Source: Amylolactobacillus amylophilus DSM 20533 = JCM 1125
GTDB lineage: Bacteria; Bacillota; Bacilli; Lactobacillales; Lactobacillaceae
NCBI RefSeq assembly: GCF_001936335.1
Contig: NZ_CP018888.1
Coordinates: 1,546,353 to 1,610,352 of the forward strand
DNA length: 64,000 bases
Reading direction: 5' to 3'
Below are positions 8,263-17,890 of the stretch, piece by piece. Every line of letters begins with the position of its first letter. Within the stretch, counting starts at the first letter, position 1. Both the position numbers and the translations under genes were made by a program. The notes below the pieces were generated by a model, which was not told where the DNA came from, ran no database searches, and saw nothing but the letters and a program-made list of their open reading frames with translations.

Positions 8263-8826
8263 TTAATCAATCCAGTCACGTTTTTGTTCCGCTAAGTCGT
8301 TCCCGCCCTCCTCTAGCTCATAGAAGTCGATGAGGCTAACGGGATAATCTCTCGTTGCATCTTCTCTAGTCATCGCACTGTAATCGTATTTGGGCTTGCC
8401 CTCATGCTCCAAATCGTAGACCAGCATTGCATAGTCAGTATGGCCTAACATGAAGGTTTGGTAATTCTTTAGTTGCATAAAATTTTGATAAGGTTGCTTC
8501 GAAACTGTTGCAAAGAAGTCCACCTTAGCCCTTAATTGACTAAACTTGATTTGTTTGTCTTCTTTCCAGTTATGTTCAAACTGATCATATGGTGTGATTA
8601 GCGCAACTTTTAATGGGTAGTCCTCGCGTAGTTTCAATGCGACTTCAATCGCCCATTGTTCCACACCGAGATTACCACCCGTAATCAGCCACTTTAGGCC
8701 GTTGTTCTCAATCTCATCTTGCAATCTTTTGGTTAGCACGTACTTGATGACCTCAACTTTGGGTTCTGTATCAGAGAAAACACTGAGTTCATAACTACGA
8801 TAACCAGTGAGCCAAAGTCGCTCCAC
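8263..8826 (-). CDS. ypsA: YpsA family protein (DUF1273, SLOG superfamily)
   Basis: 187-aa cytosolic protein of the YpsA/DUF1273 family. TGYRSYEL at residues 7-14 and the glycine-rich ITGGNLGVEQWAIEVAL (about 48-64) form the Rossmann-like nucleotide-binding site shared with SLOG/DprA-like proteins. Bacillus YpsA influences cell division and is encoded next to gpsB, as here; its ligand is unknown. It is divergent from recU. The C-terminal acidic tail (about 160-187) is not conserved in the family as far as I can judge. Confidence 0.9.
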   Translation of the reverse strand: MERLWLTGYRSYELSVFSDTEPKVEVIKYVLTKRLQDEIENNGLKWLITGGNLGVEQWAIEVALKLREDYPLKVALITPYDQFEHNWKEDKQIKFSQLRAKVDFFATVSKQPYQNFMQLKNYQTFMLGHTDYAMLVYDLEHEGKPKYDYSAMTREDATRDYPVSLIDFYELEEGGNDLAEQKRDWID

Positions 8827-8889
8827 AACGCTACCTCTTATTTTCTAAATTACATCATTATTGTTATAATGCTAGCAGGAGATAATTCA

Positions 8890-9513
8890 ATGGTCAAATA
8901 TCCAAATGGTAACAGAAAAGAATTTCATACAGATCCGGATACTCTAAAAAAAAGTAATCAACCCACCTTTTCACGACGTGGGATGACTCTTGAGGAAGAG
9001 ATTAACGAGAGTAACGAATACTATCTGGTGAATAATCAGGCCGTAATCTATAAGAAACCTACCCCGATTCAAATCGTGAGTGTTGATTACCCAAAACGAA
9101 GCAGAGCCGTGATTAAAGAAGCATACTTCAGACAGGCATCGACGACAGACTATAATGGCGTCTACCGCGGTTATTACGTCGACTTTGAGGCCAAAGAAAC
9201 CAAGAACAAGCTTTCTTTCCCCTTGAAGAACTTTCACCAGCATCAAATTGAGCACTTCAAGCGGTGTCTCCTCCAAGATGGTATCTGCTTTGTCATCATC
9301 AAATTCAGTACGATGAACCGCTATTTCGTGACACCAGCAAGTCTAATTATAGCCAATTTTGAACATGATGATGACCAAAAATCGATTAAATTAACTACTA
9401 TCGAGGAGGCGTCAATTGAGTTGAGTATTGGCTACCGCCCGACCATCCCCTACCTTGATGCAGTTGATCAATTAATTAAAAACAAAGGAATTAAAACTAA
9501 TAATGACAGATAA
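8890..9513 (+). CDS. recU: Holliday junction resolvase RecU
   Basis: 207-aa structure-specific endonuclease that cleaves Holliday junctions with RuvAB. The conserved RRGMTLEEEINESNEYY, the catalytic block YRGYYVDFEAKETKNK (about residues 95-110) and NFHQHQIEHF are present. The ATG at 8890 follows AGGAG by about 9 nt; an upstream in-frame ATG at 8869 has no ribosome site. Its stop overlaps the start of ponA by 11 nt, the conserved recU-ponA pair. Confidence 0.95.
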   Translation: MVKYPNGNRKEFHTDPDTLKKSNQPTFSRRGMTLEEEINESNEYYLVNNQAVIYKKPTPIQIVSVDYPKRSRAVIKEAYFRQASTTDYNGVYRGYYVDFEAKETKNKLSFPLKNFHQHQIEHFKRCLLQDGICFVIIKFSTMNRYFVTPASLIIANFEHDDDQKSIKLTTIEEASIELSIGYRPTIPYLDAVDQLIKNKGIKTNNDR

Positions 9514-11794
9514 TAAAAGACGCTCGAAAAGCAGCGAGAATACTCGTGCAGCCTTGAATCATCCAAAGCGTGGCCGTAAGCAAAAGCCCCAGAAACTATG
9601 GCGGAAAATTTTGAAATGGACAGGTTTGTTTATTCTGGTCGCATTAGTATCCGGTGTTGGCCTGTTCGCCTACTATGCTAAAGATGCACCAAGTATTTCT
9701 GAAAAACAACTAACCAGTGGTGGTAGTTCTGGTTTATACGATACCGACGGCAAGTTCATCGTGTCGTTAGGCTCTGCCAAGAGAGACTATGTGGCAAATC
9801 AGGATATTCCACAGACAATTAAAGATGCGGTTGTTAGTGTAGAAGACCGGCGCTTTTACAGTAATCCCCTCGGAATCGACCCCATTCGTATCGTTACTTC
9901 TGCCCTTGGTAATGTTTCTAGCGGTAGCATCTCGGGTGGTGCCAGTACTTTAACCCAACAGCTAGTTAAACTAACTGTATTTGATACGACAGCGGCTCAA
10001 AGGACACTCAGACGTAAGGCACAAGAAGCGTGGCTTGCAATGAAACTTGAACAGCAGTATACGAAGGATCAGATTTTAGAGTTCTATGTTAATAAGGTCT
10101 ACATGAACTATGGTGTTTACGGGATGGAGACCGCATCACAATACTATTATGGTAAGAGTTTGAAGGAGCTTACCTTGGCTCAGGCAGCAGTCATTGCTGG
10201 TATGCCAAATGCACCGGTGAATTTCGATCCTTACGTCTACCCGGATAACACAGCTAAAAGACGTAACCTCGTACTTGATGCGATGTATAAAAACAAGAAG
10301 ATTACAAAGCAGGAATACGATGATGCCAAGGCCACAAAGATTACCGAGGGACTAGTGGCTAAAAAATCCACTTCTACGACTGACTCCGAGAGAGCGGTTT
10401 TTGATCCATACATCAAAGAAGTTATCACGGATTTGAAGGACAAGGGCTACGATCCCTATAATGATAATCTGAAGATCACTGTTAACATGAACGTAGAGGC
10501 ACAAAAGCACCTTTACAATCTTGTAAATAACGGTTCAGTCTACTTCTCAAGCTCCGCGCAACAGGTTGGCGCGACAATCGTTGACCCGAGCACCGGTGGC
10601 GTGGTGGCGATGATTGGTGGCCGAAATTTACCAAATGTTCAGCTTGGATTGAACCGAGCAGTTCAGACGGCCAGAAGTACGGGCTCTTCGATTAAGCCGG
10701 TATTGGACTATGCCCCTGCCATTGAATACCTCAATTGGTCAACCCACAAACAGCTTGATGATTCCAAGTACACCTACCCAGGCACAAACATTCAGCTGTA
10801 CAATTGGGACAACCTCTATATGGGCCAAATGAGTATGCGCTACGCCTTAGAGCAATCTAGAAATGTGCCCGCAGTAAAAACTTTGGGTGAGGTTGGTATC
10901 AGCCGTGCAGCTCAATTTGCTAAAAAAATGGGTATAAGTATTCCAAATGATGCGGGTCTCTCTGTTGCAATTGGCGCTGATGCCTCCTCCCTCCATATGG
11001 CAGGTGCATTCGCGGCCTTTGCCAATGACGGTGTTTACCACAAGCCAAGCTACATCAAGCAGGTTGAAACTGCTGACGGAACTGTCAGAACTTTTTCAAG
11101 CTCGGCTAAACGTGTGATGAAGAAGTCCACTGCTTACATGATTACCGACATGTTAAAGGGTGTCATTACTGATGGTTCAGGTACTACTGCTGCAATTCCT
11201 GGTATCTACCAAGCAGGTAAGACCGGTTCAGTTAAGTATTCAGATTCTGACTTGGTAAAGTATCCAGCATATCGAGGAACACCGAAGGATTCGTGGTTCA
11301 ACGGTTATACCAAGCAATACTCGATGAGTGTCTGGACCGGATTTGACCAACTTAAGGATGGTACAATTACAGGTCAAGGTGAGTATTCGGCTCAAATACT
11401 CTATAAACAGATGATGAGCTATCTCATGAGTAATGAGAAGAGTACGGATTGGAAGATACCAAGCTCAGTTGTAAAGATGAGAATTATCCCCAATTCAGAT
11501 CCTGCGCGCGTAGCAGCACCGGGGGTTAGTTACGTAAATGAATTATTTGTTAAGGGCAGTGAACCAGATAGTCCATACTCCGAGAGTGATTATGAGCCCA
11601 AATCTAGCTCTTCCGTGATTACTAATAGCAGCTTCGAGAGTAGTTCTTCTAGCAGTGCAGCATCGTCATCTTCTAGTTCGTCACCAAGTGAAAACGGTGG
11701 AGCTGGTGCCGGTGGTGATGGCGGTGATGATGGTGAGAAGCCCGGCGAAACCGATCCTGATGAAAATGAGCCGGATACCCCACCGGCAAACTAG
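9503..11794 (+). CDS. ponA: Class A penicillin-binding protein PBP1A (transglycosylase/transpeptidase)
   Basis: 763-aa bifunctional peptidoglycan synthase. A basic cytoplasmic tail and one membrane anchor (about 36-57) precede a GT51 domain with EDRRFYSNPLGIDP (about 114-127) and GGASTLTQQLVKL. The transpeptidase domain carries the active-site SSIKP (S-x-x-K), SRN (S-x-N) and KTGS motifs in order. The tail from about residue 697 is Ser-rich, then Gly/Asp/Glu/Pro-rich and probably disordered in the wall. It overlaps recU and is followed by a terminator. Confidence 0.97.
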   Translation: MTDNKRRSKSSENTRAALNHPKRGRKQKPQKLWRKILKWTGLFILVALVSGVGLFAYYAKDAPSISEKQLTSGGSSGLYDTDGKFIVSLGSAKRDYVANQDIPQTIKDAVVSVEDRRFYSNPLGIDPIRIVTSALGNVSSGSISGGASTLTQQLVKLTVFDTTAAQRTLRRKAQEAWLAMKLEQQYTKDQILEFYVNKVYMNYGVYGMETASQYYYGKSLKELTLAQAAVIAGMPNAPVNFDPYVYPDNTAKRRNLVLDAMYKNKKITKQEYDDAKATKITEGLVAKKSTSTTDSERAVFDPYIKEVITDLKDKGYDPYNDNLKITVNMNVEAQKHLYNLVNNGSVYFSSSAQQVGATIVDPSTGGVVAMIGGRNLPNVQLGLNRAVQTARSTGSSIKPVLDYAPAIEYLNWSTHKQLDDSKYTYPGTNIQLYNWDNLYMGQMSMRYALEQSRNVPAVKTLGEVGISRAAQFAKKMGISIPNDAGLSVAIGADASSLHMAGAFAAFANDGVYHKPSYIKQVETADGTVRTFSSSAKRVMKKSTAYMITDMLKGVITDGSGTTAAIPGIYQAGKTGSVKYSDSDLVKYPAYRGTPKDSWFNGYTKQYSMSVWTGFDQLKDGTITGQGEYSAQILYKQMMSYLMSNEKSTDWKIPSSVVKMRIIPNSDPARVAAPGVSYVNELFVKGSEPDSPYSESDYEPKSSSSVITNSSFESSSSSSAASSSSSSSPSENGGAGAGGDGGDDGEKPGETDPDENEPDTPPAN

Positions 11795-11812
11795 TATTTA
11801 CTAGTTAAATAG

Positions 11813-11853
11813 CCAAAAAAGAAGATTTATCCTACGATAAATCTTCTTTTTTT
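11813..11853. terminator. Bidirectional terminator between ponA and nth
   Basis: AAGAAGATTTATC and GATAAATCTTCTT pair around a CTAC loop, flanked by A and T runs on both sides. It ends ponA. The last codons and stop of nth (11832-11834) lie inside the hairpin. Confidence 0.88.
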
Positions 11854-12473
11854 AATGGTGGCAAATATGAGTAAGGATCTTGATTTTGCGCACGAGCGGT
11901 CATCGTATAACGACCAAACATAATCATTGCGTGATGTGCCCGTACCCAGTCTTCCTGCGGGAGAATACTCTCAAGCCGCTGCTCAACCTGTTCAGGCGTT
12001 GCATTTGCCGCCACGATTTTGAATTTCTTGGCAATCCGTGCTACGTGAGTGTCAACAGCGATGGCTGGGATATGGTAGATTTCTGCGAGTACCACATTAG
12101 CAGTTTTAATACCAACACCAGCTAGCTGCAGTAAGTCCGCTTTCCTATCGGGTACTTGTCCATTAAATTGCTCGACTAAAATTGTGGCCGTTTTTTTCAA
12201 GTTTCGCGCCTTCGCATGGTATAGTCCAATGGAACTGATATAGAGCTCGATCTCCTCAATCGAGGCCTGACTGAGCGCCAGGGCATCAGGATAGTGTTCA
12301 AAGAATTCTGGGGTAAGCTTGTTAACCTGCTTATCGGTCGTCTGCGCACTCATGATTACTGCACACAATAAGTGAAATGGCGTATCGTAGTTTAGTTCCG
12401 TCGTTGCATCAGGATACATTGCAAGGATGCGGTACAAAACCGTGCGTGCAGCCTTTTTGCTTAGTAATGCCAT
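11832..12473 (-). CDS. nth: Endonuclease III-type DNA glycosylase/AP lyase, apparently without Fe-S cluster
   Basis: 213-aa base-excision repair glycosylase. The helix-hairpin-helix LAGVGIKTANVVL holds the catalytic Lys, and IAVDTHVARIAKKF holds the catalytic Asp. Endonuclease III normally ends with a four-cysteine loop that binds a [4Fe-4S] cluster. Here the corresponding tail (GRYTMTARAQNQDPYSYLPP, about 187-206) has no cysteine, so the cluster is predicted absent. It sits directly after dnaD (10 nt), as in Bacillus, and its 3' end forms part of the shared terminator. Confidence 0.92.
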   Translation of the reverse strand: MALLSKKAARTVLYRILAMYPDATTELNYDTPFHLLCAVIMSAQTTDKQVNKLTPEFFEHYPDALALSQASIEEIELYISSIGLYHAKARNLKKTATILVEQFNGQVPDRKADLLQLAGVGIKTANVVLAEIYHIPAIAVDTHVARIAKKFKIVAANATPEQVEQRLESILPQEDWVRAHHAMIMFGRYTMTARAQNQDPYSYLPPLKKEDLS

Positions 12474-12483
12474 CTAAAACCTC

Positions 12484-13149
12484 CTACTGCTGCAAGTAGC
12501 GTTCCACTTGTAATGTCGTCTTCAAGTTCATTCTCTGCCAGTTCAGCAGTATCCGATCGACGTATTTGAAATTGTAAACTTGTGCTAAGACTGCCTCACG
12601 AAGTGCCAGCTGAATTACGCCTGCATCGTAATGGTCAACAGTGAACCATGACTGGATCATTTGGCGCTCGATTGGTGAAATCATGCGACCGAATTCAATT
12701 TCAAATTGACGAATTGTTTGGTCGAGTTTTGATTCCTGCGGTTGAGCGACTGGACTAGCAGCTTCTCTAGTCTGAGAATGAACATCGACATTTTGATCGA
12801 GAAACTCAGTCAACTTGACGTACAACGGCGCCAAGGTGTAGGCATCGTTAATCCGCCCACTAGCATCATTTCCCTGCTCAATTACGAGGAAGCCTTGGTC
12901 GATCAATGATTGCAAAATTAAACCAACTTCGCTCACAGAGAAATTAGTTTGACTAGCCAAGAGTTCGTTGGCAGGGAAAAATTCGTTTCGCTGGGCGTAG
13001 CGTTCGAGTTGAAGAATTAAAATTAACTGTTGATTACTTAGTTTAAGATTGTTGTAATTGGCCAGTAAAGCGTTGCTGACTGTTGTAAACCCTTGCTCGC
13101 GGTACTGAAGAAAGCTATCATTTTTTTGCGTCATGTTACTTACATCCAT
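12484..13149 (-). CDS. dnaD: DnaD family replication initiation protein
   Basis: 221-aa primosomal protein. The N-terminal winged-helix domain (about 10-110) contains the oligomerisation part with LLANYNNLKLSNQQLILILQLERYA. The C-terminal DnaD domain (about 140-215) carries the YxxxGVIxxALREAVL-like helix and the terminal YxxxILxxW block (YVDRILLNW). In Firmicutes DnaD works with DnaB and DnaI to load helicase DnaC. Start is 13149 or the ATG at 13134; neither has a strong ribosome site. It lies between asnS and nth as in Bacillus. Confidence 0.9.
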   Translation of the reverse strand: MDVSNMTQKNDSFLQYREQGFTTVSNALLANYNNLKLSNQQLILILQLERYAQRNEFFPANELLASQTNFSVSEVGLILQSLIDQGFLVIEQGNDASGRINDAYTLAPLYVKLTEFLDQNVDVHSQTREAASPVAQPQESKLDQTIRQFEIEFGRMISPIERQMIQSWFTVDHYDAGVIQLALREAVLAQVYNFKYVDRILLNWQRMNLKTTLQVERYLQQ

Positions 13150-13197
13150 TCAGAAAAAAGTTGAACCTTCGGTCCAACTTTAAGTAATTTGCTTAAA

Positions 13198-14508
13198 TTA
13201 AGGCTTAATTCTTGTGATCATTCTTGGGAACGGGATAGCCTCTCTTAGATGATCTAGTTTGCAAATCCAGGTAATTGCACGTTCTAACCCAAGTCCAAAG
13301 CCAGAGTGAGGTACACTGCCGTATTTGCGTAGGTCGAGATACCATTGATACTCGTCTAAGCTCAGGCCAGCATCGACAATTCGTTGCTTTAAGATCTCAT
13401 AATCGGTCTCACGCTCTGACCCACCAATAATTTCACCGTAACCCTCAGGAGCCAGTAAATCTGCACAAAGGTAAACATCGTCTCTCTTAGGATCTTCCTT
13501 CATGTAGAATGGCTTGATGGTCTTAGGGTAGTTCATGATGAAGACCGGCTGATCAAATTGCTCCGAGATGAATGTTTCATCGGGTGAGCCAAAGTCCTCG
13601 CCCCACTTGAAGTCATGACCACCCTTTTGGAGCAGCTCAACTGCTTCATCATAGCTAATTCTTGGGAAAGGCAACTTAGTGTATTTCTTCAATTGGTCAG
13701 TGTCACGCTCCAGGATTTTTAATTCATACGCACAATTGTCTAGCACACTTTGGACTAGGAATGCAATGTAATGCTCCTGAATCGCCAAACTTTCGTCCTG
13801 ATGCATGAAGGCCATTTCGGGCTCAATCATCCAGAATTCTGTTAAGTGTCTTCTGGATTTTGATTTCTCAGCTCTAAAAGCTGGCCCGAAAGAGAAAACT
13901 TTGCCAAATGCCTCTGCCCCGGCCTCCTGATATAATTGGCCACTTTGAGAGAGATATGCATCTGAATCGAAATAGTCAATGTGGAATAACTCGGTCGTGC
14001 CCTCCGGTGCGCTACCAGTAAGGATTGGTGAATCCATCTTGATGAAGCCCTCTTTGTTGAAGAATTCATAGGTAGCACGAATCATTTCGTTCCTAATCTT
14101 CATGATGGCAAATGGTCGACGCGATCTGAGCCACAGGTGGCGATTATCCAGTAAGAACTCAATTCCGTGTTCTTTAGGTGTAATTGGATAGCCCTCACTC
14201 TGTGAAATTAGCTCAATGTCAGAGATTTCTATCTCGTAGCCAAAGTGTGAGCGAGAATCTTCGTGAATCACACCGGTGACGTACATGCTCGATTCCTGAT
14301 GGACTGATTTGGCAATTTCCCAGATCTGGTCGGAAACGCTATTCTTCACGACTACGCCCTGGAAAAACGCCGTTCCATCACGTAGTTGGAGGAAGCTGAT
14401 TTTACCGCTAGAACGCTTGTCTGCAAGCCAGACACCGATAACCACCTCTTGGTCTACGTACTGACTTGCTTCGTTGATATGTATTTGTTTTGTCAATTTT
14501 TTACCCAA
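13198..14508 (-). CDS. asnS: Asparaginyl-tRNA synthetase
   Basis: 436-aa class IIb synthetase that charges tRNA-Asn. The OB-fold anticodon domain (about 15-115) contains [23 protein letters not shown]. The catalytic core has motif 2 ([21 protein letters not shown], about 216-236) and motif 3 ([13 protein letters not shown], about 408-420). KxNNRHLWLR-like [15 protein letters not shown] leads into motif 1. Length is normal and the gene is next to dnaD. Confidence 0.96.
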   Translation of the reverse strand: MGKKLTKQIHINEASQYVDQEVVIGVWLADKRSSGKISFLQLRDGTAFFQGVVVKNSVSDQIWEIAKSVHQESSMYVTGVIHEDSRSHFGYEIEISDIELISQSEGYPITPKEHGIEFLLDNRHLWLRSRRPFAIMKIRNEMIRATYEFFNKEGFIKMDSPILTGSAPEGTTELFHIDYFDSDAYLSQSGQLYQEAGAEAFGKVFSFGPAFRAEKSKSRRHLTEFWMIEPEMAFMHQDESLAIQEHYIAFLVQSVLDNCAYELKILERDTDQLKKYTKLPFPRISYDEAVELLQKGGHDFKWGEDFGSPDETFISEQFDQPVFIMNYPKTIKPFYMKEDPKRDDVYLCADLLAPEGYGEIIGGSERETDYEILKQRIVDAGLSLDEYQWYLDLRKYGSVPHSGFGLGLERAITWICKLDHLREAIPFPRMITRIKP

Positions 14509-14571
14509 CCTTTATAAAATTACTTCTCTATTATACAAAAAAATATGCAACTTAACACTCCAATTAAAGAA

Positions 14572-15066
14572 CTAGAGGTTATCAATGTAGGATAGCTCCT
14601 CGCCGTTCTTGAAATTATAGAGTACGAAACCGACTTTGCCGTTGTTTTTTGTATAGTGTACTTCCCAGACGGCATGCTTCTGGTACCAACCTAAATTGAT
14701 ATCTTTCACTATCCGATTGGGATGATTCTCCCTAAATATTTTGAGAATTTTCTTCTTGCTTTGACCATTCTTTGTATCATACAAATAGGCCTTTTTACTC
14801 TTTGGTAGATAGATGAAATAGTAATTTTTCTTCTTGCTGTCCTGGCCCGCCAAAGAAACGGAGCGCACGCTACGATTCAGATGATAGTATTCAGCGACGG
14901 TTTTAATGGGAGTTTTCCGTAGCGCAATTGTCCGCACCTGCTCCTCGCTATTTGAGCGGGGATCTATGGCAAGTTTCAAGACAATCAGGATCGCGCAAAA
15001 AACTAATAGTAAGGTTGTAGCTACAATAGCAAAAATTTTTTTCCAGTTCGTTCTTTTATTTTTCAT
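14572..15066 (-). CDS. YpmB-like membrane-anchored protein (DUF5590)
   Basis: 164-aa protein with one N-terminal transmembrane segment (about 10-32) and a small extracellular alpha/beta domain with PepSY-like features, as in Bacillus YpmB. Position between dinG and asnS matches ypmB. Two repeats of the pattern Y-x-x-Y/F-x-x-Y/L with VWEVHYTKNNGKVGFVLYNF near the C-terminus support the assignment. Function is unknown. Its start overlaps the end of dinG by 11 nt, so the two are translationally linked. Confidence 0.75.
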   Translation of the reverse strand: MKNKRTNWKKIFAIVATTLLLVFCAILIVLKLAIDPRSNSEEQVRTIALRKTPIKTVAEYYHLNRSVRSVSLAGQDSKKKNYYFIYLPKSKKAYLYDTKNGQSKKKILKIFRENHPNRIVKDINLGWYQKHAVWEVHYTKNNGKVGFVLYNFKNGEELSYIDNL

Positions 15067-17848
15067 GTTTCAGGAATTGTACCAAGTCGTCTTTCTGTAG
15101 GTATTCGATTTGTTTAACGGGCAAACTTTGCTTGAATGCAGTACTGTAGCCACTTTGATTGAAGCGTTGATCGAGCACGATGAAGACGCCATAATCGCGC
15201 TCATGGCGAATTAAACGTCCTTCTGCCTGTCTAAAGCGGATGATGGCGCGTGGTAGCACATCTTCCGTGAAAACATCAAAGCCCTGCTTCACCAACTTTT
15301 GTTGGCGCAGTTGGACTGCTGGTTGGTCGGGGGATTCGAACGGCAGTCTAGTAATAATCACGACATCGACCACCGTATCCCGAAAGTCAATTCCCTCCCA
15401 GAACGTATTTGCGCCAAGCAAAATAGCTTTTTTACTCAAGGCAAAACGTTTCGCAATCTTCTCGTTTGATCCCGTAATACCCTGTGCCAAAACTTCATAA
15501 TCCTTCAGCAGTGGGTTGTTAGCAATCCGTTCATAAGTATTTTTAATCACTTCCAGATTGGTGAAAAGAATTAGCGTGTGAGCTTTAACGGACGCCAAGT
15601 GTGGCAATTGCTGTTCTAAATAGCGTTCGAAATTGGGCTCATTGGGATTTCCCGCAACTGAACCATCTTTTAAGGACGCAATTTTCAGATGTTTTTTGTA
15701 ATCGAGGGTTAACTTTGCTTGATATGTCTCAACTTGTGTCGGATCTAGTCCCAATTGTTTGACCATGAAGGTAAAGTCTTGATCATTTTTAGTTAAAGTT
15801 GCACTAACAAATAATTTATGGGTAAAACGTTGATAGATATCGTGTAAATCATCACTAGTATCGAGCGTCAACCAAGTGACGTTTGTGCTCAAAGGATCGT
15901 TTGGGTCGGTTATCTGGAGTAGAAAACCCTTCTCACCCAAGGTCTGGGCATCCAGCAGCTGATCTGATAGGATGTACGCCGATTCAGAGTAACTGTCTAG
16001 ATAATCCAGCTGACTGGTTAAATCGTCGATTGTGGCGATATCGGACATTAAGAGACTATCTTTTTGTGCTAAAAGCCAATCGACAATCTTATTCGTACCC
16101 TGTCTGACCTCATCAATCCTTGCCTGCATTCGCTCTAAAACACGTCGTAGCTCCTTTTGAATTGGTACTATTTCATCACCGCTGAGTACGATTTCTATCT
16201 GATTTCTCCGCCTCTGATATGGGTGTTCACGTGGATTTCCGACGCTATAATACAGGCGCTGAACTTCATTGATTGTGTGGATTAGCTCCGTGATCTTAGG
16301 CTCCAAACCACTTAAGAGAAACAGCAGATCCTGACTATTGTTAAACGAGTCCGCCAGACTTTGGTGACTATTATAGAGCACGTGGTGCAAGTGACTAAGC
16401 AGCCCCCAGAAGCTCTCGAATTGAAGCGAGTTAGAGCGGGCACTTACCACGTTATCTTCAAACCTGTGAGCCTCATCAATCACCAGAAAGGGATTCTGCC
16501 CCCAGATACTGTCGTGTCCGTGGTTAGCTAAGAAGGCGTGATTGGTTACGAGAATGTCGGCCTGTTCCTGGCGATAGCGGGCGTAATTCCAGAAGTCCAC
16601 GTCACTGAAATCTGTTCCAACTCTTGCATCTCCTGGATGTTTAATCAGTGAAAAGATGGGTGCGTTATAAGTGGTTAATTGTAGTTCATCCAAGTCGCCA
16701 GTTGTTGTTTGTGTAAGCCAGCTGATAATTCTCATCTGAAGAATGGTCGTTGGTTTGTTCTGGTTAAAGTCATATAACGTTTGGAAGAAACCGTCTAGGT
16801 CAAGGTAATGGCTGGGACTCTTAATTAACTCTGCCTTAATGGGTAATCCAGTCACTTGGTTGAGCTGGGGTATCTCCTGCTCCACAATCTGCTGCTGTAA
16901 GACCATTGTTGGCGTAGCCACAACAAGTTTCTGGAGGTTTGAAAGATTGTAGGCGTAGCTAAACAAATAGCTGAATGTCTTCCCTGTTCCATTTGGTGCC
17001 TCAACCAGCAATGACTTGTCATTCTTCGCACTGACGAAGTTATGAATTCGATTGATCAAGTTCACCTGGCCCCGACGATAGTTGATATTTCCTTTGAACA
17101 TCTTCTTCTTGTCACTATCTGCCAACGGAAAAGTTAATCTCGGGGCGTTTTGATCAGGTAAGGCGTGACTTTGTTTCTGGAGCACCAACCCCTTGATCTG
17201 AATCATGTTCTTTGGTAAAGGACGTTTAGAGAGTCTACTCGTATTCGCAATTTCTTCGAAAACGTAATCGTTGTCACGAGTGAGTCCCTTTGAAAGCCCC
17301 ATCAGTTGATTTAGTGTTGCCTGAGGCATTTCTTCAATCACAGCTAGAATCTTCAAGAGCAGCTTGGCTGTTACCACCGCATCCGAGTCTGCTTGGTGTG
17401 GATTAGTATGACGAATTTTAAGGCGCTTCGTGAGGTCCTGTAGTTTGAAGCTTGCGAAAGTGGGAAAGGCAATCTGGGCTAATTCAACGGTATCAAGCGA
17501 ACGATTGGTCAGTGGTTCGAGACCAGCGTTTACTAGCTCATAGTTTAAGAACGGTAAGTCAAAGTTGACGTTATGTGCCACAAAAATTGTATTTTTGAGT
17601 ATTTTGCTGATTTGGGCAGCAAAATACGCGAATGGAGGCTGGTTTTTAACGCTTTTGTTGGTGATACCAGTCAGGTTCTCAATCACTGGTGGGATCCGTT
17701 TCTGCGGGTTGATTAAGAAGGAAAATGTCTTGAAAATATGACCGTTTTTAATAAGAGCACAACCAAATTGAATTATTCGATCGTGTTCATTTCTCTGTGT
17801 GCCAGTTGTCTCTAAGTCGACTACCGCAAAGACCTGATTCAAAAACAT
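15056..17848 (-). CDS. dinG: DinG-type helicase with N-terminal DEDDh exonuclease domain
   Basis: 930-aa protein. The N-terminal 3'-5' exonuclease (about 1-165) has AVVDLETTG, the AHNVNFDLPF block and HQADSDA, supplying the DEDDh residues. The XPD-like superfamily 2 helicase part has Walker A EAPNGTGKTF (about 284-293), the DEAH box VIDEAHRFED and C-terminal motifs LGANTFWEGIDF and RFRQAEGRLIRHERDYG. No Fe-S cysteine quartet is evident, as in other Firmicute DinG. The frame starts at a GTG (17863), but that triplet lies in the GGGGGAGAG ribosome site of the ATG at 17848, which is chosen. Confidence 0.92.
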   Translation of the reverse strand: MFLNQVFAVVDLETTGTQRNEHDRIIQFGCALIKNGHIFKTFSFLINPQKRIPPVIENLTGITNKSVKNQPPFAYFAAQISKILKNTIFVAHNVNFDLPFLNYELVNAGLEPLTNRSLDTVELAQIAFPTFASFKLQDLTKRLKIRHTNPHQADSDAVVTAKLLLKILAVIEEMPQATLNQLMGLSKGLTRDNDYVFEEIANTSRLSKRPLPKNMIQIKGLVLQKQSHALPDQNAPRLTFPLADSDKKKMFKGNINYRRGQVNLINRIHNFVSAKNDKSLLVEAPNGTGKTFSYLFSYAYNLSNLQKLVVATPTMVLQQQIVEQEIPQLNQVTGLPIKAELIKSPSHYLDLDGFFQTLYDFNQNKPTTILQMRIISWLTQTTTGDLDELQLTTYNAPIFSLIKHPGDARVGTDFSDVDFWNYARYRQEQADILVTNHAFLANHGHDSIWGQNPFLVIDEAHRFEDNVVSARSNSLQFESFWGLLSHLHHVLYNSHQSLADSFNNSQDLLFLLSGLEPKITELIHTINEVQRLYYSVGNPREHPYQRRRNQIEIVLSGDEIVPIQKELRRVLERMQARIDEVRQGTNKIVDWLLAQKDSLLMSDIATIDDLTSQLDYLDSYSESAYILSDQLLDAQTLGEKGFLLQITDPNDPLSTNVTWLTLDTSDDLHDIYQRFTHKLFVSATLTKNDQDFTFMVKQLGLDPTQVETYQAKLTLDYKKHLKIASLKDGSVAGNPNEPNFERYLEQQLPHLASVKAHTLILFTNLEVIKNTYERIANNPLLKDYEVLAQGITGSNEKIAKRFALSKKAILLGANTFWEGIDFRDTVVDVVIITRLPFESPDQPAVQLRQQKLVKQGFDVFTEDVLPRAIIRFRQAEGRLIRHERDYGVFIVLDQRFNQSGYSTAFKQSLPVKQIEYLQKDDLVQFLKHEK

Positions 17849-17890
17849 ATAACTCTCCCCCACTGAACCCGTTTCTTTATCGTAAATAAC

